Assembly (NCBI GenBank): GCA_036872755.1
Contig: JAVHNS010000007.1
Coordinates: 930,001-994,000, forward strand
Source: Orbilia blumenaviensis
Lineage: Eukaryota; Ascomycota; Orbiliomycetes; Orbiliales; Orbiliaceae
DNA length: 64,000 nucleotides
Direction of reading: 5' to 3'
Each line of letters opens with the position of its first letter. The first letter of the stretch is position 1. Of this stretch, positions 36,245-48,000 are shown piece by piece. The translations under genes and the position numbers were made by a program. A model generated the notes under the pieces. The model was not told the DNA's origin and made no database searches. It saw only the letters and a list, made by a program, of their open reading frames with translations.

Positions 36245-37546
36245 TCAAGCCCCGCCAACCCACCTCCCAACCGTCATATTCGTCAAACATCCCCTCTGAT
36301 AATCCCCCATCGACAAATCCACAACCTCCGTCGCCTCCTTCACCGATCCAAACCCCAACTCCCTCGCAGCTCCTTCCCCACCACTACCAACCCCCCCTTC
36401 CAACTTCTTACTCAACATCTCTCTTAACACCATATACATATTCTTCGCCTGCAGTCGCTGCCAGTCTTTGTCCAACTTCGTAGTAGAGAACTTCTCAACT
36501 GTGGTATTTGAACTTGAGAAGTGTGTTGTGAAGAGGGGGGTTAGTTTTGGTGAGCAGCTGTATAAAAAAAGAATAGTTGGTTAGTCATTTATATACGAAT
36601 AGAATCAGTGTGAAGGGTAGGTATGAAAGGCTTTACTTGAGTAACAACCGATGCCTCACAAACATCTTAATCCCCGTATCAAACACCCTCGCCGCATGCG
36701 GATACTCCGTCCGATCACTCATTTCAAACTCATCGAACATTATCTCCTCCCACATCATCACCCCACCAGGCTCTAATTTCCCCGCCAAAAAAGTCAACCA
36801 TCAAACACTTCAGATAGATAGATAAATAGAAAGGAAACGCGGAAAAAAGAAAGGGGGGAGGAAGAAAATATTTACCCAAAAGCCCCAAACACCCCTCAAA
36901 AACCCCTTCCCACTGCCCCTCCATGATAACAATGGACAGATACCGTAAATGCACAACATCATACTTCCCCCCTTCCTTAGGGTAAGTACTCTTATCATGA
37001 ATATCCATCTCAAAAAACTGCACATTCCTCGCATCCTGCTCCTCCTTTGTTGGAAAATGCACAGGGAATAGATCATACCCGTGTAACACGGGATCTATGT
37101 CGTGAGTTTGCAGTTGGGATTGGACGTCGAATAGCCAGTCACTATAAGACACACGCATATATATAAAAATAATTAGAATTGATTTAAAGCTATCGTGGTG
37201 CTGGTATAAAAGGGGGAGAAAGGGTGTGCATACCCAGGCCCGGTCCCAATATCACACACCCGCGGCCGTCTTCCACTCTCATGGACCGATTTCAGATGCG
37301 AAACTACTTTTGGCGGTAGAAAAGTCCCGCCCATCAATTCGCGGGTGACCCTGTTTTGCTGGGCTAATCTTTAAATTTATAATATATAACAAACGTTCGT
37401 TTTTAGTGGTGGGATATAAAGAGGCAGAGGAGGGGTGATACGAACCGCGTTTTAGCATCATCGTCAAATTTGAGATAGTATTTCTCACTCTCCCCGAGAT
37501 CCCTTTTATGAGGGTGCGTGGATGGGCTGTCTACGGATGTTGACAT
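36245..37546 (-). CDS. SAM-dependent methyltransferase (class I)
   Basis: Model: complement(join(36245..36557,36637..36772,36876..37141,37234..37368,37446..37546)), 316 aa. The N-terminal KYYLKFDDDAKTRLAQQNRVT and LMGGTFLPPKV lead to motif I, VCDIGTGPGDWLFDV (about 71-85), the SAM-binding loop. A second acidic strand-end is GYDLFPVHFP, motif IV-like is YDVVHLRYLSIV, and the post-IV motif is LLEPGGVMMWEE. This layout resembles the UMTA/LaeA-like fungal methyltransferases, often tied to secondary metabolism, but no biosynthetic neighbours are present, so the substrate is unknown. The donor of intron 1 is the unusual GTTCGT. The acceptor of intron 3 (AAATTAG) was chosen because it restores LLEPGG in phase. 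Confidence 0.82.
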
Positions 37547-38508
37547 GCTTTAAGATTCGGTTCACTCAATCAATTAAAAAAAAAAAAATTAAAAAATTAA
37601 AAAATTAGAAAGTATCCAATGATATATATAAAAGAAACCAATAAATTCTTTCTTCCTCTTCTTACGATGTCTTTAACAAAGAGTAGATAGGTATATTGGT
37701 ATGTAGAAGAAAAATAGACATCAAACCCAAACGGCCCGCAGGCTTATATATACACCAGCGCCGCTACAAACATGTACGGCGGCCAATTACTTCCACCTGC
37801 AAAAGATCAACATATATATACGCACATCCATCTTACGGTTCGGCACAAGTAATAACAACCCCTACCAGTGATCCCGATCACAATGACCTATCCCAAGAAA
37901 CCCAGCTTATCCATTACTATACCGTATGTATGCCGAATATCCCCCTTCCTTATAAAACCAATACTTAGTATGCATGTACATGAACTAATCCAATTTCGCG
38001 GCCAACGGCACATTCGCACATCTTCACATATTTTGCCGCTTAAAATGATGTCATTATAGGTAAGCTGAGCGCATTCGGTCCACTCTGTACCACAACAGCA
38101 TATATATGTATACGCATATCTATAGACTCATAGGGTTAATACCAACCTTGCTATAGTATACTTAATCAAGAGAACGCAACAACCAATTCTCTTTCAAGCA
38201 GTATAATAGCACACCCGTGTCATGCAGCAGCATCATGTATAAATCTTGTCGACAGAGCGAAAGCTGTTTTTTTAACAACTTCCAACAGGGATTTTTGCGT
38301 TGCCCGCCTCGTGTCTATGATAAAACTCCATGTTCGCGAAATTCGGCCGCAGGCTACGGGCCCTTCAGCTAAAAAATTGTAAGACTTATGCACGACATAG
38401 CATGCATATGCTCTTGAGCCTGTGAAAAATACCTGCATGAATTTAAAGATGTATCGTGTATATCATTACATACTCAACTCAACGTAAAAAAAAAATCCAA
38501 TGGGTTAT
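37547..38508. other. Intergenic region
   Basis: 960 bp upstream of the methyltransferase gene. It has an A/T-only stretch (37575-37610) and a short minus-strand open frame at 38220-38438 with no family resemblance. Nothing else recognised. Confidence 0.45.
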
Positions 38509-38873
38509 TATGATGGTCAAAATGTGTCAACTTAAGCGAGGCATAAGTGTGTTAATTTTCCATAGTTATGCTCAACCATTAGCCCGCTAGACAGCCAGCC
38601 AGTATACTAATTTATAATTATTTCAGATACCTACTTTGGCTATTTAATACGCGCATATTATTAGCTACAGTTATATTTGTTAATAAAAAAGAAGTAGCCT
38701 GCAGCTGAACCTTTCGCTGTTTGACTGGCTGTCTGGTGGCGGGCCAATGGCGCGCTGATGGTTGAGCATAACTATGCAAAATTAACACACTTATGCCTTC
38801 CTTAAATTGTAATATATATATATTTTTGCACGGTTTGTATTATATATCGTTTTGACACATTTTGGCCGCCATA
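38509..38873. mobile_element. MITE-like element with long inverted repeats
   Basis: A 365-bp non-coding element. The ends are imperfect inverted repeats (left TATGATGGTCAAAATGTGTC; right arm ends GACACATTTTGGCCGCCATA). A nearly perfect inner arm pair of about 37 bp, GGCATAAGTGTGTTAATTTT onward (left about 38541-38579, right about 38757-38795), extends with gaps to AGACAGCC/GGCTGTCT. The hexamer GGTTAT flanks both sides (38503-38508 and 38874-38879) as a perfect candidate target-site duplication. There is no transposase, so it is non-autonomous. The superfamily is not clear from the ends. Confidence 0.8.
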
Positions 38874-39313
38874 GGTTATATCAATAAGTATATATGTCTC
38901 CGTTCAATGGTGATATATATGACTGCCTGACTATAAACAGCGGCTGGAAATAAACAAAAAGGCAGAAGCTTATGGGAAAAAAATATACTAGCTCGTGCAC
39001 ATCAATTCTAGCTCCACCAAAGAACACATACCAGGACCAAGTAAAAAAAAAAAAAAAGATTCGATAAAAAAGGAACACACTCAGCCTACATCGACAGAAC
39101 CCCCGTTTGAAGAAAAAATACATGACCAACGCCGATTAGCTAGAAGGGGGAAGGAGAGGAAGAAATGAAGGGAAAAAAAAAAAAAAAAAAAAAAAAAAAA
39201 GCGAAAACTCCGAAAATTCGACCATTTGTGTGAATCAGTTTGCCAATGTTGTACATTTTCTTCTCTCATTTGCTAGTAGACGCAATCAGTGAGGGGAACA
39301 ATAGACTATTCGT
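38874..39313. other. Intergenic region
   Basis: 440 bp between the MITE and the 3' end of the BSD gene. It has A-runs at 39041-39056 and a long one at about 39173-39200. No gene seen. Confidence 0.5.
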
Positions 39314-40850
39314 CTACTCCCAGTCTTCCTCGTCACTTTCCTCCTGCTATTGGAGCGTTAGTCATTTGATTGCTCTAGATCACCTCAAACTTGGGGTCTG
39401 GACATACCTTAGACTGCCTCTTGGGTGGCGATCCCGAAGCATTGGATGGGGCGCCGGAAACCACATCGTAGCTAGCCTCGCTGTCCGGCTGGGACATTAT
39501 ATCAGCCGGCTTCGACTTTGCGCGCAGGGTATCCGACGATGGCTTCTGAGTTGGCTTTGGTACTGCTTTTCCGGCGGCAGTGGTTGCTGCAGCTGGCTTG
39601 GTCTCTTCCTCTTCGCTTTCGTCCTCCTCCTCGTCATCATCTTCATCCTCTTCATCATCATCTTCCTCATCGTCGTCCTCTTCCTCGTCGCTATCCTCTT
39701 CCCAGCCAACTTCCTCTTCCTCCTTGGCGGCAACTATTAGGATATATTAGCGTAGTTCCATATTGTCCAACGGCTATAGCAGTAACTCACCCTTCAAGAG
39801 CTCCTTCCTCTTCTGCTCCTCAGCGTCAAGCTCTCCTCTCAAAAAGTAGTACCTCTTCCAGAACTCCTCATAAGCAATCTCACCAGGAACCAGCTTCTCC
39901 ATAGAACTCCTCAGCTCAGGGTATAGCTCCAGATCCTTGGCAATCTGTTCTGTCTTCTTCTCTGCTGAAAAGCTCCCAACCCATTCTGCGGCATACTTCG
40001 GCGATCGAGGATCCGTCTTGAAATTATCGAGATTTGTGTGAAGTAGGTGCAGCTGAGCATCCAAACGAGTAGTACTACAAAACAGCGAATTAGCACGTGC
40101 CACTTCCCCCCTCTCATTCACAACTAGATTTATATATAGAGGCAAAAGTACTCACTGTATAGGTCTCTTACTATCTTCCGACCCTTTCGTCTCAAACAAA
40201 ACATCCTTCTTCTCAGCTTTCTCCGCCGCCGCTTTCTCCTCCTCCGTCGGCGGCGCAATAGTCACCGCATCCCTCAGAAAACTCCCAAGATTAGCTCCCA
40301 TCTTCGCCAGATAAGCATCAGCCGCATCCTCTGCCTTCTGCACCTCCGTGATGCCCTTGATAGCTTCAGCCCTCAACCTCGCGATTATATTCGCCGTTGT
40401 CTGTGGAGTTTCCCCAGCTTTTGCACCAGCGGCAGACGATTCTCCGACTTCTTCTTCCCCCTCCCTACCGTGGGGGTGTTCTGGAATCGCATCCGGTGCT
40501 TTGTTGCTTGTGCTTAGAGCTCTGGATCTGGTAACCACGGCTTCACGAAGACCTGTCCATCCCTTTTGAGCCTGCTCGCTACGGTTGGCGTATTCGGTCT
40601 TTGTAGCATCATAATAGACCTCTCCTTGCTTCTTGACGGTTTCGAAGATGGCACCGAATGTGGCGCCCCAAGCGGTGCTTTGGATGGTTTTGTAGGCTTC
40701 GTCGAATTCGGTAGAGAGGGATTGTTGGCGGCGGTGGGCGGTTGAAGATGAGGACTGGGTTGGTGTTTGGGCACGGTCGTCCTCGGCGGCGGATGGGGTC
40801 TGGTGTCGCGGGAGATTCTCCTCCGTGATGTGGTCGTATGCGAAATCCAT
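39314..40850 (-). CDS. BSD-domain protein
   Basis: Model: complement(join(39314..39346,39408..39733,39791..40074,40156..40850)), 445 aa. The start at 40850 (MDFAYDHITEE) is the only ATG; the frame upstream lacks one. The N-terminal part has an amphipathic alpha-helical stretch (AYKTIQSTAWGATFGAIFET, then KKQGEVYYDATKTEY). The BSD domain is at about 255-315, with its hallmark Phe-Trp pair in YEEFWKRYYFLRGELDAEE. The C-terminal third is a long acidic D/E run (39600-39720), then a Ser-rich tail ending ESDEEDWE, a common ending in this fungal family. The final exon has 11 codons behind a clear branch site (GACTAACG). BSD proteins of this type resemble SYAP/DOS2-like factors; a precise role is not known. 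Confidence 0.88.
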
Positions 40851-41772
40851 GATTTCCGTAGATGGTTCAAACAAAAACAACCAAAGGTTTAATGTCTTCC
40901 TTAGCTTACTACTATTAGCTAGCTGGAGTGATAGATCGCCTGTGCTCCCTTTCTCTTTGTTTCTGATTTTTTTTCCCTTTTACAGCTGGTGATAAGTTTT
41001 GCTGGCAGATAACGAATACAGAGCTCGAAATGCAGCTAGCTGGCTGGCCGTGAAAGACAAAATGTGATGACGACAATAAAGACGAAACCCGGATCGGTCT
41101 TTCCCCTACATGCAGTGTCGATACGAAAAACGAACTATGCTGAGGATACGCCTAGCTTCCGTCCGGGAGTATAAGTTAGCTTGTTGGTTGGTTTGAAGGG
41201 TATTCTCTTTGTCGATGGCAGTGAGAGATTCGAAGGGGGAAGGGAAGGAGAGGCAGACAGCCAAGCAGGTGATTCCGATTGCAATTTAATTGGCGGGGTC
41301 GCCAAAACACCCGCAAACGCTGCCACACCAAACGAATACTTGGTTAGGTCACTCCACACTCGGTCACATTCCTGTCGACTGCTTCTAACCCCATCCCATA
41401 GTCATCCCGCCTCTTATATATCCGGTTGGTACATACCAAAGTAGTTATTTACTTAGTTCACTAGCTGTATATATTAGTCATCCAGTAAATTATAATTTAT
41501 ACTTTGGAGTAGGTTAATGCATTTCGCGTATTATAATAAAGTAGTATGTGCGGATGGTATGGTCTATAACTCCATACATGCATATCGTGTCGTATCGTAC
41601 AGTATCAAACGCCTCAAAGATGGTAGCCCCTCCCTTCCATGTCCCCCCTTCCTGTGAACTAAGAGATAGATATATATATACAATCGGAGATACGTTTACA
41701 GTGTACGTACTCTCGCGACAAAATCTTAAAAAAATGTACACTGCCGCCCGTTTACTATTCCTTAAGACGGCC
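40851..41772. other. Intergenic region
   Basis: 0.9 kb holding the BSD gene promoter and the 3' flank of the PPR gene. No conserved coding segment or RNA gene recognised. Confidence 0.5.
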
Positions 41773-44220
41773 TCATCTGAAAGAACTGGCCCTCCTCGTC
41801 TTCTTCTGCTCCTTATTCGGCTTGTAGTGCGCCGTATAGTTCGTATTCTTGTTCTTCAGAAAATCCGTCGTCCGTGGAGCCTCCCCTCTAATCCCAACCG
41901 CATTCGTCAATCGGTTCTTCTTCGGTCTGAAGTCATACCCTTCAAGGCTGACCTCCCCTTGCCCGAGCTGTTCTCTATCAAGCTTCCTGCGCTGTCTCTG
42001 CATTTCCTCTGTCCCCAGCTTCTGCCATCGTCCAACCACCCCTCCCCCCAAAGTCAACTTCGGGTCCTGCGGCTTATCCTTCTCAACATTTAACTTCATT
42101 TCCAAAGACCTCAGCTTCTCAATAAACGTCGCCTGCTTGGGATCCTTCTTGTTGTTGAAATACTCGTTGATATATTTATGCATCTTCTTGCGTGATCCTT
42201 CGACCCAGTCCGCGAACTCCAGACCGGTTTTATCGAGCTTGTACTTATACATCCTGCTCAAAATCGCATCTGAAAGCGACACCATCTCCTGGCAACACTC
42301 CAGATCCTTTCCAATCTTCTCGATCGATTTACCCACGGGATCGATGAGCTTGTGGATATTGAATAAACCAGGTCCGATCTTTGTCCATGCCTGCCTCATA
42401 GCTTCCAAATCCTCGGTTGCCGTCGCAGTGCGAATAAACGCTATCAGAACCTTCGAGGTAACATCGATAGCCTCTCGCTGCATAAGATCCAGTAACGCGA
42501 GAGCGTCGTTGAACCCGCTAACCTTCCCATTCCTCCTGCACCCATTCAACGCAATGAAGAATACATGCTGGTTAAGGTCGACTCCCTTCTTGATCATAGT
42601 CTCCACAAGCGCAAGACATCCCGCAGAGTCGGCTTGCATGGATAAACATCTCATTCGGTTTGCGTAGTTGTCGCGGTCTGGAAGGACGTTGTAGCTTTCC
42701 GTGACGAGATCCCAGTAGTTCGATGCGGTGTCGTACGCCCTTAGTGATAGACAAGCTTCAAGGATGACGGAGAGGCCGTTATTCTGAATCTTCGGCTTCT
42801 CGGATGGGATCTGAGATGTAATCAGTGCGGATGTACTGTCCATCCCGCTTGTATTGATCCCTAGGATGGGCTCATCGACTCCATCTACCCCCTCCTCCTC
42901 CACCGCCTGTTCCACAAGTTCCTGTGCAGATCTGTCCTCCTCCTCGAATTCATCCTTCCTGAAGGTTCTGGTAGCACCCTTACTACCCCCCCTTGAATCC
43001 ACCTTCACCCCCTTCACTCCTTCACCCTCCATCTTAACCCCTCCCTCCTCTTCCAGCCCCTCCTCCAAATCCTCCTTCTTCCCCTTATCCCTAATCGGCA
43101 ACAATCTCCTCGCCTTCGTCCCAATCCTTGGAATCAGCCTCGGCACCCCGAAAACATCGTGACACAAACTCAAAACCTCATCCCAATCCTCCGGCTTTAC
43201 ACTCTTCAACAACAGCCTAGCCATCGAACACCCCAACCCTTCATCCATCTCCAGCTCCCCATTCTGCCATTTCAACAATATATTCTCCCACAACTCCCTC
43301 CCCTCCATAATACTCTTATCCGGCGAACCACCATCAATCCCATTCCTGATCCCATTCAACAAGGTAGTGTACGTCAACGTATCAGCCTGCCCCCGTCCCT
43401 TTTCAGGTATCCTCTCCGCAACATCCCACATCGCATCCACATCCTTCGCCTGAGCGCACACTTTTAACGCAGCATTAGTATGCATAATCGACGCCTTAAC
43501 CGGACTAGAAGGCGCAGTAAGCGAATAATAAACCGTCAAAGCCCTCCCCAGAACCCCAGGCGTAGAAGCCGCATTATCCGCAAGCCCATTCAACAACCTT
43601 AAATAAGTATAAGAATCAGGCTTAACCCCCCTCTTCTTCATCTCATTATAAAGCTTCATAGCAGCCTGAATATTCCCCCTCTTAAGCTTCCACTCAATAA
43701 CATGGTTCCACGCCACGACTAAATCGGTACGTCCGTACCGACTCGTAAGCTCCCGTAACATATCAATCGACTCCTCATGCTCCTGATTCGTCCCATTCAA
43801 CGCTTTTAAAACCGTCTGTGCGATTTTGGAAGCATCAACCCTCCGATCTTTAGGCCTCGCAACCCCCATAGCTTTGGCATCGAACAACCCCCCACCGACT
43901 TTTTCCCCATCTTTGAACCCCGGCCGTGTTATAACCGTATTATACTTCCGTGGTTCCGCATCAAACCTTCTTTCCGATAGCGATTTCTCACCACCCCGTG
44001 TTAAAGGTTTCCCACGTTTATCTACAGCGGTGGACTGTGGAGATGGGAAGGATTGGGTGTTGCGACGGACGACTCGGCCTCGTCCTTGGTGGTTATATTG
44101 ACGGCGAGCGATTAGTTGGTGGACTGTGGAGGTGGGCCGGCGGGTGATGGGGTAGCCGTGTGTGGAGAGTACTGCGCCGTATGCCCGCTCCAGGCATTGT
44201 GGGCAGCCCGTTCGAAGCAT
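41773..44220 (-). CDS. Pentatricopeptide-repeat protein, probably mitochondrial
   Basis: Intronless 815-aa gene. The N-terminus is basic and Arg-rich with few acids (MLRTGCPQCLERAYGAVLST, then RRPTSTVHQLIARRQYN), as expected for a mitochondrial targeting sequence. PPR motifs are visible in the middle: VVAWNHVIEWKLKRGNIQAA, MKLYNEMKKRGVKPDSYTYL, TLTYTTLLNGIRNG and FIALNGCRRNG. A disordered acidic linker lies at about residues 370-440. The C-terminus is Lys/Arg-rich (KKTRRASSF). PPR proteins bind organellar RNA and act in processing, stability or translation. It has the look of fungal mitochondrial ribosome-assembly or rRNA-maturation PPR factors, but I cannot assign an orthologue. Confidence 0.85.
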   Translation of the reverse strand: MLRTGCPQCLERAYGAVLSTHGYPITRRPTSTVHQLIARRQYNHQGRGRVVRRNTQSFPSPQSTAVDKRGKPLTRGGEKSLSERRFDAEPRKYNTVITRPGFKDGEKVGGGLFDAKAMGVARPKDRRVDASKIAQTVLKALNGTNQEHEESIDMLRELTSRYGRTDLVVAWNHVIEWKLKRGNIQAAMKLYNEMKKRGVKPDSYTYLRLLNGLADNAASTPGVLGRALTVYYSLTAPSSPVKASIMHTNAALKVCAQAKDVDAMWDVAERIPEKGRGQADTLTYTTLLNGIRNGIDGGSPDKSIMEGRELWENILLKWQNGELEMDEGLGCSMARLLLKSVKPEDWDEVLSLCHDVFGVPRLIPRIGTKARRLLPIRDKGKKEDLEEGLEEEGGVKMEGEGVKGVKVDSRGGSKGATRTFRKDEFEEEDRSAQELVEQAVEEEGVDGVDEPILGINTSGMDSTSALITSQIPSEKPKIQNNGLSVILEACLSLRAYDTASNYWDLVTESYNVLPDRDNYANRMRCLSMQADSAGCLALVETMIKKGVDLNQHVFFIALNGCRRNGKVSGFNDALALLDLMQREAIDVTSKVLIAFIRTATATEDLEAMRQAWTKIGPGLFNIHKLIDPVGKSIEKIGKDLECCQEMVSLSDAILSRMYKYKLDKTGLEFADWVEGSRKKMHKYINEYFNNKKDPKQATFIEKLRSLEMKLNVEKDKPQDPKLTLGGGVVGRWQKLGTEEMQRQRRKLDREQLGQGEVSLEGYDFRPKKNRLTNAVGIRGEAPRTTDFLKNKNTNYTAHYKPNKEQKKTRRASSFR

Positions 44221-45072
44221 AGCTTGGCTTAGGAGCTACTATGGAGGGGCAAGTATTGGTATCGTTTCAGTATATTTCCGTCGTTGTTTATTATTCAGAT
44301 GGAAATATTCGTCTTGTCATCAATTGAATAGTAAGGTAATGTAATCTTTGTGAAGGTGGTTGAGAGTGATGGATTGGGTTGGGTTTATGGATGAAGGAAA
44401 TTTTATTGGTGTCGCAGGAGCTCTAACCAAAAAAAAAAAAAAAAAAATTCTCGGCTGCAGAAAAGCGGCGGCCGACAAGGGTCTATGCCAAGCCACCCCA
44501 CCCTCGATTGCGGCTCTGCTCCACACCCCACACGATACAAACGGACAGGGTTTCAATGCACTTAGAATTTAAAGCTTATCATTCTTATGGAGAATACGAG
44601 AGATCTATCTACTGTGAACAACCGTCAAAGCAAATGATAAAATAGAAAGGAACAGCGAAAGAAGAGCAGTACAGTGACCCGCTAGGTAGTAAAATTAAGG
44701 AGAGAGAGAACACAATTGCAGCCATTAGACACCACTGCCCACCCACCGTGCATCCAGCCAAGAAAGATATACCGCAGAAGGAGAGAGAGAGGGAGAGGGA
44801 GACAGACCTGGGAAGGAACACTATCGTTCAGGAATCCTTATACTAATGGGGAATGAAATAATTCTGTATTCAGGGTTAAAGGATTTGGAATTGAGTAGTA
44901 GGGAAAATAATTCCAGGGGAAGAGGAAAGGATAAACGCCTGCGCAATGGGGACCGACAAGAAGAGTTAAGAATCATTATTCGTTAAAAGGAAACCCGGGA
45001 GAATAAAGATAGCGAAGTCCGTATAAATGAGAAAAGAGAATGAATCAGAAAAGTCGTGGCAAACAGGAGGAT
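44221..45072. other. Intergenic region, PPR gene promoter to ufd4 3' end
   Basis: 0.85 kb with an A-run of about 18 at 44430-44447 and GAGAGAGAG tracts at about 44699-44705 and 44780-44800. No other feature seen. Confidence 0.5.
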
Positions 45073-48000
45073 TTAAGAAAGGTGGAAGGCACCAGATCCC
45101 TCGTGAACAGCGACGTGGAGGCGCTGCCTGAGAACTTCAAGGCTGGTATAGTCAGGAAGCTTGAGGTAATTGACGCAGGTCATGACACTGGGCAAGTAGT
45201 CATCCGACACAAATGGCGGCTCGCTGGGCTTGCAGACAACCGTGAACAACGGGGTAAGATTCTTGAAGCCTGCACAAAATTCTGTTAGCCTATAACTCCA
45301 TCTTGTAGATATGATCTAGAAGCCAAACGCACCTCCAATCGGCAGCTTCGGGCTACCAGTAACGAACTGAAGAAATTCTCGTCGCTCTTGCATGGTAAAT
45401 TCACTCATGACCTGCAGGAGATTGTGAACAGACTTGCTGTCCATATTAAAGCCGTGATCCGCTTTGATCGAATCCATCAATGCTACAAACACCAATATGT
45501 TAGCTTCTGATACTTCAATGCACAGGCAGGGGCTGGCCTACTCTCAAGTGACCAATCTTCTTCCACACGACCAAACATCATAACTAACTCGTCAGGAGTG
45601 AAGGCCTTCAAGGCAGCGTAGGGGAAGACCTGCGAGAACCCAGATCTGAACGCATCGACTTGTCTCTGAACACCACTTCCCAAAGTCAAATCGATCACCT
45701 TGTCGACGTAATCCCCAACGTTGTTGATAGTGACAGCCTTATCTGCCCCACCTTTGATCAGTTCGATGTGTGGATATCCGGGGAGGGTAAAGTCTAAAGC
45801 CAAATCATCGACAGTGACGCCGTCAATACGAATCTCAGACAAGAATTTATTTCTCTCAGACGGTGGAAGCGCCTTCATCTCGTCAACGACACTCTTGGCA
45901 ACGGCAAACTTCCTCAAGAGGTTCAATGATTGCGCCAGGCCCTTGTCAACTGTCTTCACAGCTCCAAAGGAAGGCGCGACAGCTTCGGCATCGTCCCCGC
46001 CCCGGAAAAAGTTGGAGTTGAACGAGATATCGATGAGTCTGGAGTCAAGCATGGCGCGGGCGACAAACTTCCCTAGAATCTTGAATCGTTGAAGGACTCG
46101 CTTTCCAGACTCAGTCTCTGCGTATTTAGCGTCCATGGGAGCTGGGAACAACCCCTGCGCTCCAAAGGTATACTCCTTGTCCGAGAAGGAGTCTCCCTCC
46201 CGCCACATGTTTTGAGTCTTTCTTGCAAACTCACGAGAAACGCTCGAGTAAAACTCTAGAGTAGGTCCCAATCCAGTACCAACTTCCTCAAAATACTCAA
46301 CTTCAAGAACACTTGGCGAGGCTCCATACAGCTCCATAACCTTGACGGCGGAATCAAATATCCTATGTCTTGAGATTCGGACCTTCTGTCGCTGGAGGCG
46401 CCCAAGGAATGGTCTATTTTCATCTCGTCGATCACGGCCTCCCTCAGTTGCGGTCGCGCTTTGCCATCGATTCATGGACCTAGAATACCCAAACGAAGTT
46501 GACTGTAGGAACAAAAACCGAGTTTCGAATGGGAAAAGGAATGGGTAATAGCGTGCCAAATCCTCGCTCCAGGATGGAAGACAGGAACTAGCCACAATCA
46601 GGGGTTCTTCCAGCTGTCGGTTCAATTTAGCGGTGAGTTTAGTGTTGACGAACTGGCTAAGCGCAGGAGGGTGTCGAGGCCGAGAGCTTTCGTGTTCTCC
46701 AGAAAAGACATCGTCAAGGTTGGAATTGAGCGAATGGAGAATACTCAGCAAATGGAGAATGGAGGCGGTGGTTTTATTTTTCTCAACGGAGAGTGGGATA
46801 CCGGACGCGGCCTGGGAGGACTCGGCGACAGGTGAGAGCGAAGATTCGGCTGGCGTTGGTCCAGTCGCGCGGCGGAATTTGATGGTGTATGTAGACGACC
46901 AGACTGAGCGATGGCTCTCACCCTCCTCTGACTTATTTGATTGGTGAACAGCTCCATAAATCGTAGTATCGTTGGAAAGAACACGATCGCCAATGCTGAA
47001 CTCGATGTGCCAGTCGGTTGGGGTTCCGGCAGCGGCGGCATATGAGATTGGTCGAGCGCTAGCTAGAGATGGATGTGGGGGAAGACCACCGACAGGAGTA
47101 CCGGAGCCCCGATCACGGCTAGGGGTACCTACAGGGGTGGCGATCTTAGTACCATCCTCCTTGCGTGCCGTCACTTTGCCGCCAGCGAGCTCCATATTGA
47201 CTGCGCCAGGCTCAGAGCTCGGTGAGTCAGACATCTCCTGGTCGAGATCTTCCAACAAAGCGTTCATATCTTCCATATCCTCTTGCTCACTCATCTGTCG
47301 TTCGTCCATACATTCTAGCTGCTCTTCAGCTTCTAGCGCTTCTCGTGCAGCCTTGGGGAGCCTGTCCTTCTTCGTAGGTGTCTTGAGAGCGTCCTCGGAA
47401 CTCTCGGCTTGTGGAGGTTCCTCTGTTTTCTTCGTTCGCGAGGATCGGCTTGACTTCTTGGTCCTGCTAGAGGTAGATGGGCCATCAGGGTTGCTTGGAC
47501 CAGCCCCGGAGCTAGCGGCAGCGGCAGCAAAAGCGGCCAAAGCGTTTGCAAGATGCCCACCACGTTCAGCCCTCGATATTCTAGGTTGTTCCGAAAGGGC
47601 GATTCTGGGACGGAGATAGTCATCAAGTGCTTTGAAGGTGGCAATAGCATGGATGGAAACCATAATATTTCGATAAGCTTTTGGTATCTCAGAATTCTCG
47701 TCCGCAACAAGTTTCAACCGAAGTTGCTTAGCGAGCATTGATGCCGGGCTACGGTTACCGTCATACGCATTGTGATGGACGGTATTGACCTCGAAATGCT
47801 CGCTTCGGCTGAGGAGTTCCTGAAGCTTGGCGATAAGAACAGAAAAAGGAGAGTTGCCGTCCTTAGGATCGGTCTGGCCCATGAAGACTTCAAGGAACTC
47901 GCGACGGAGCACACTCTTACGCCCTCCCGGTTCGCCAGTCAACACCTTTAATAGACCCTCCACCAACATCGAGTGGGATAACTCAAAGCTGGAAATTGAT

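Noticed and set aside
36730..36876. Continuous reading through intron 3 of the methyltransferase gene
   Set aside because: It yields a hydrophobic, low-complexity stretch and a stop, whereas splicing at AAATTAG restores LLEPGG in phase.
38220..38438. 72-codon minus-strand frame
   Set aside because: No Kozak-like start, no resemblance to any family and no neighbours that support it.
47333..47710. Overlapping open frames inside ufd4
   Set aside because: Shadows of the conserved HECT-ligase frame.
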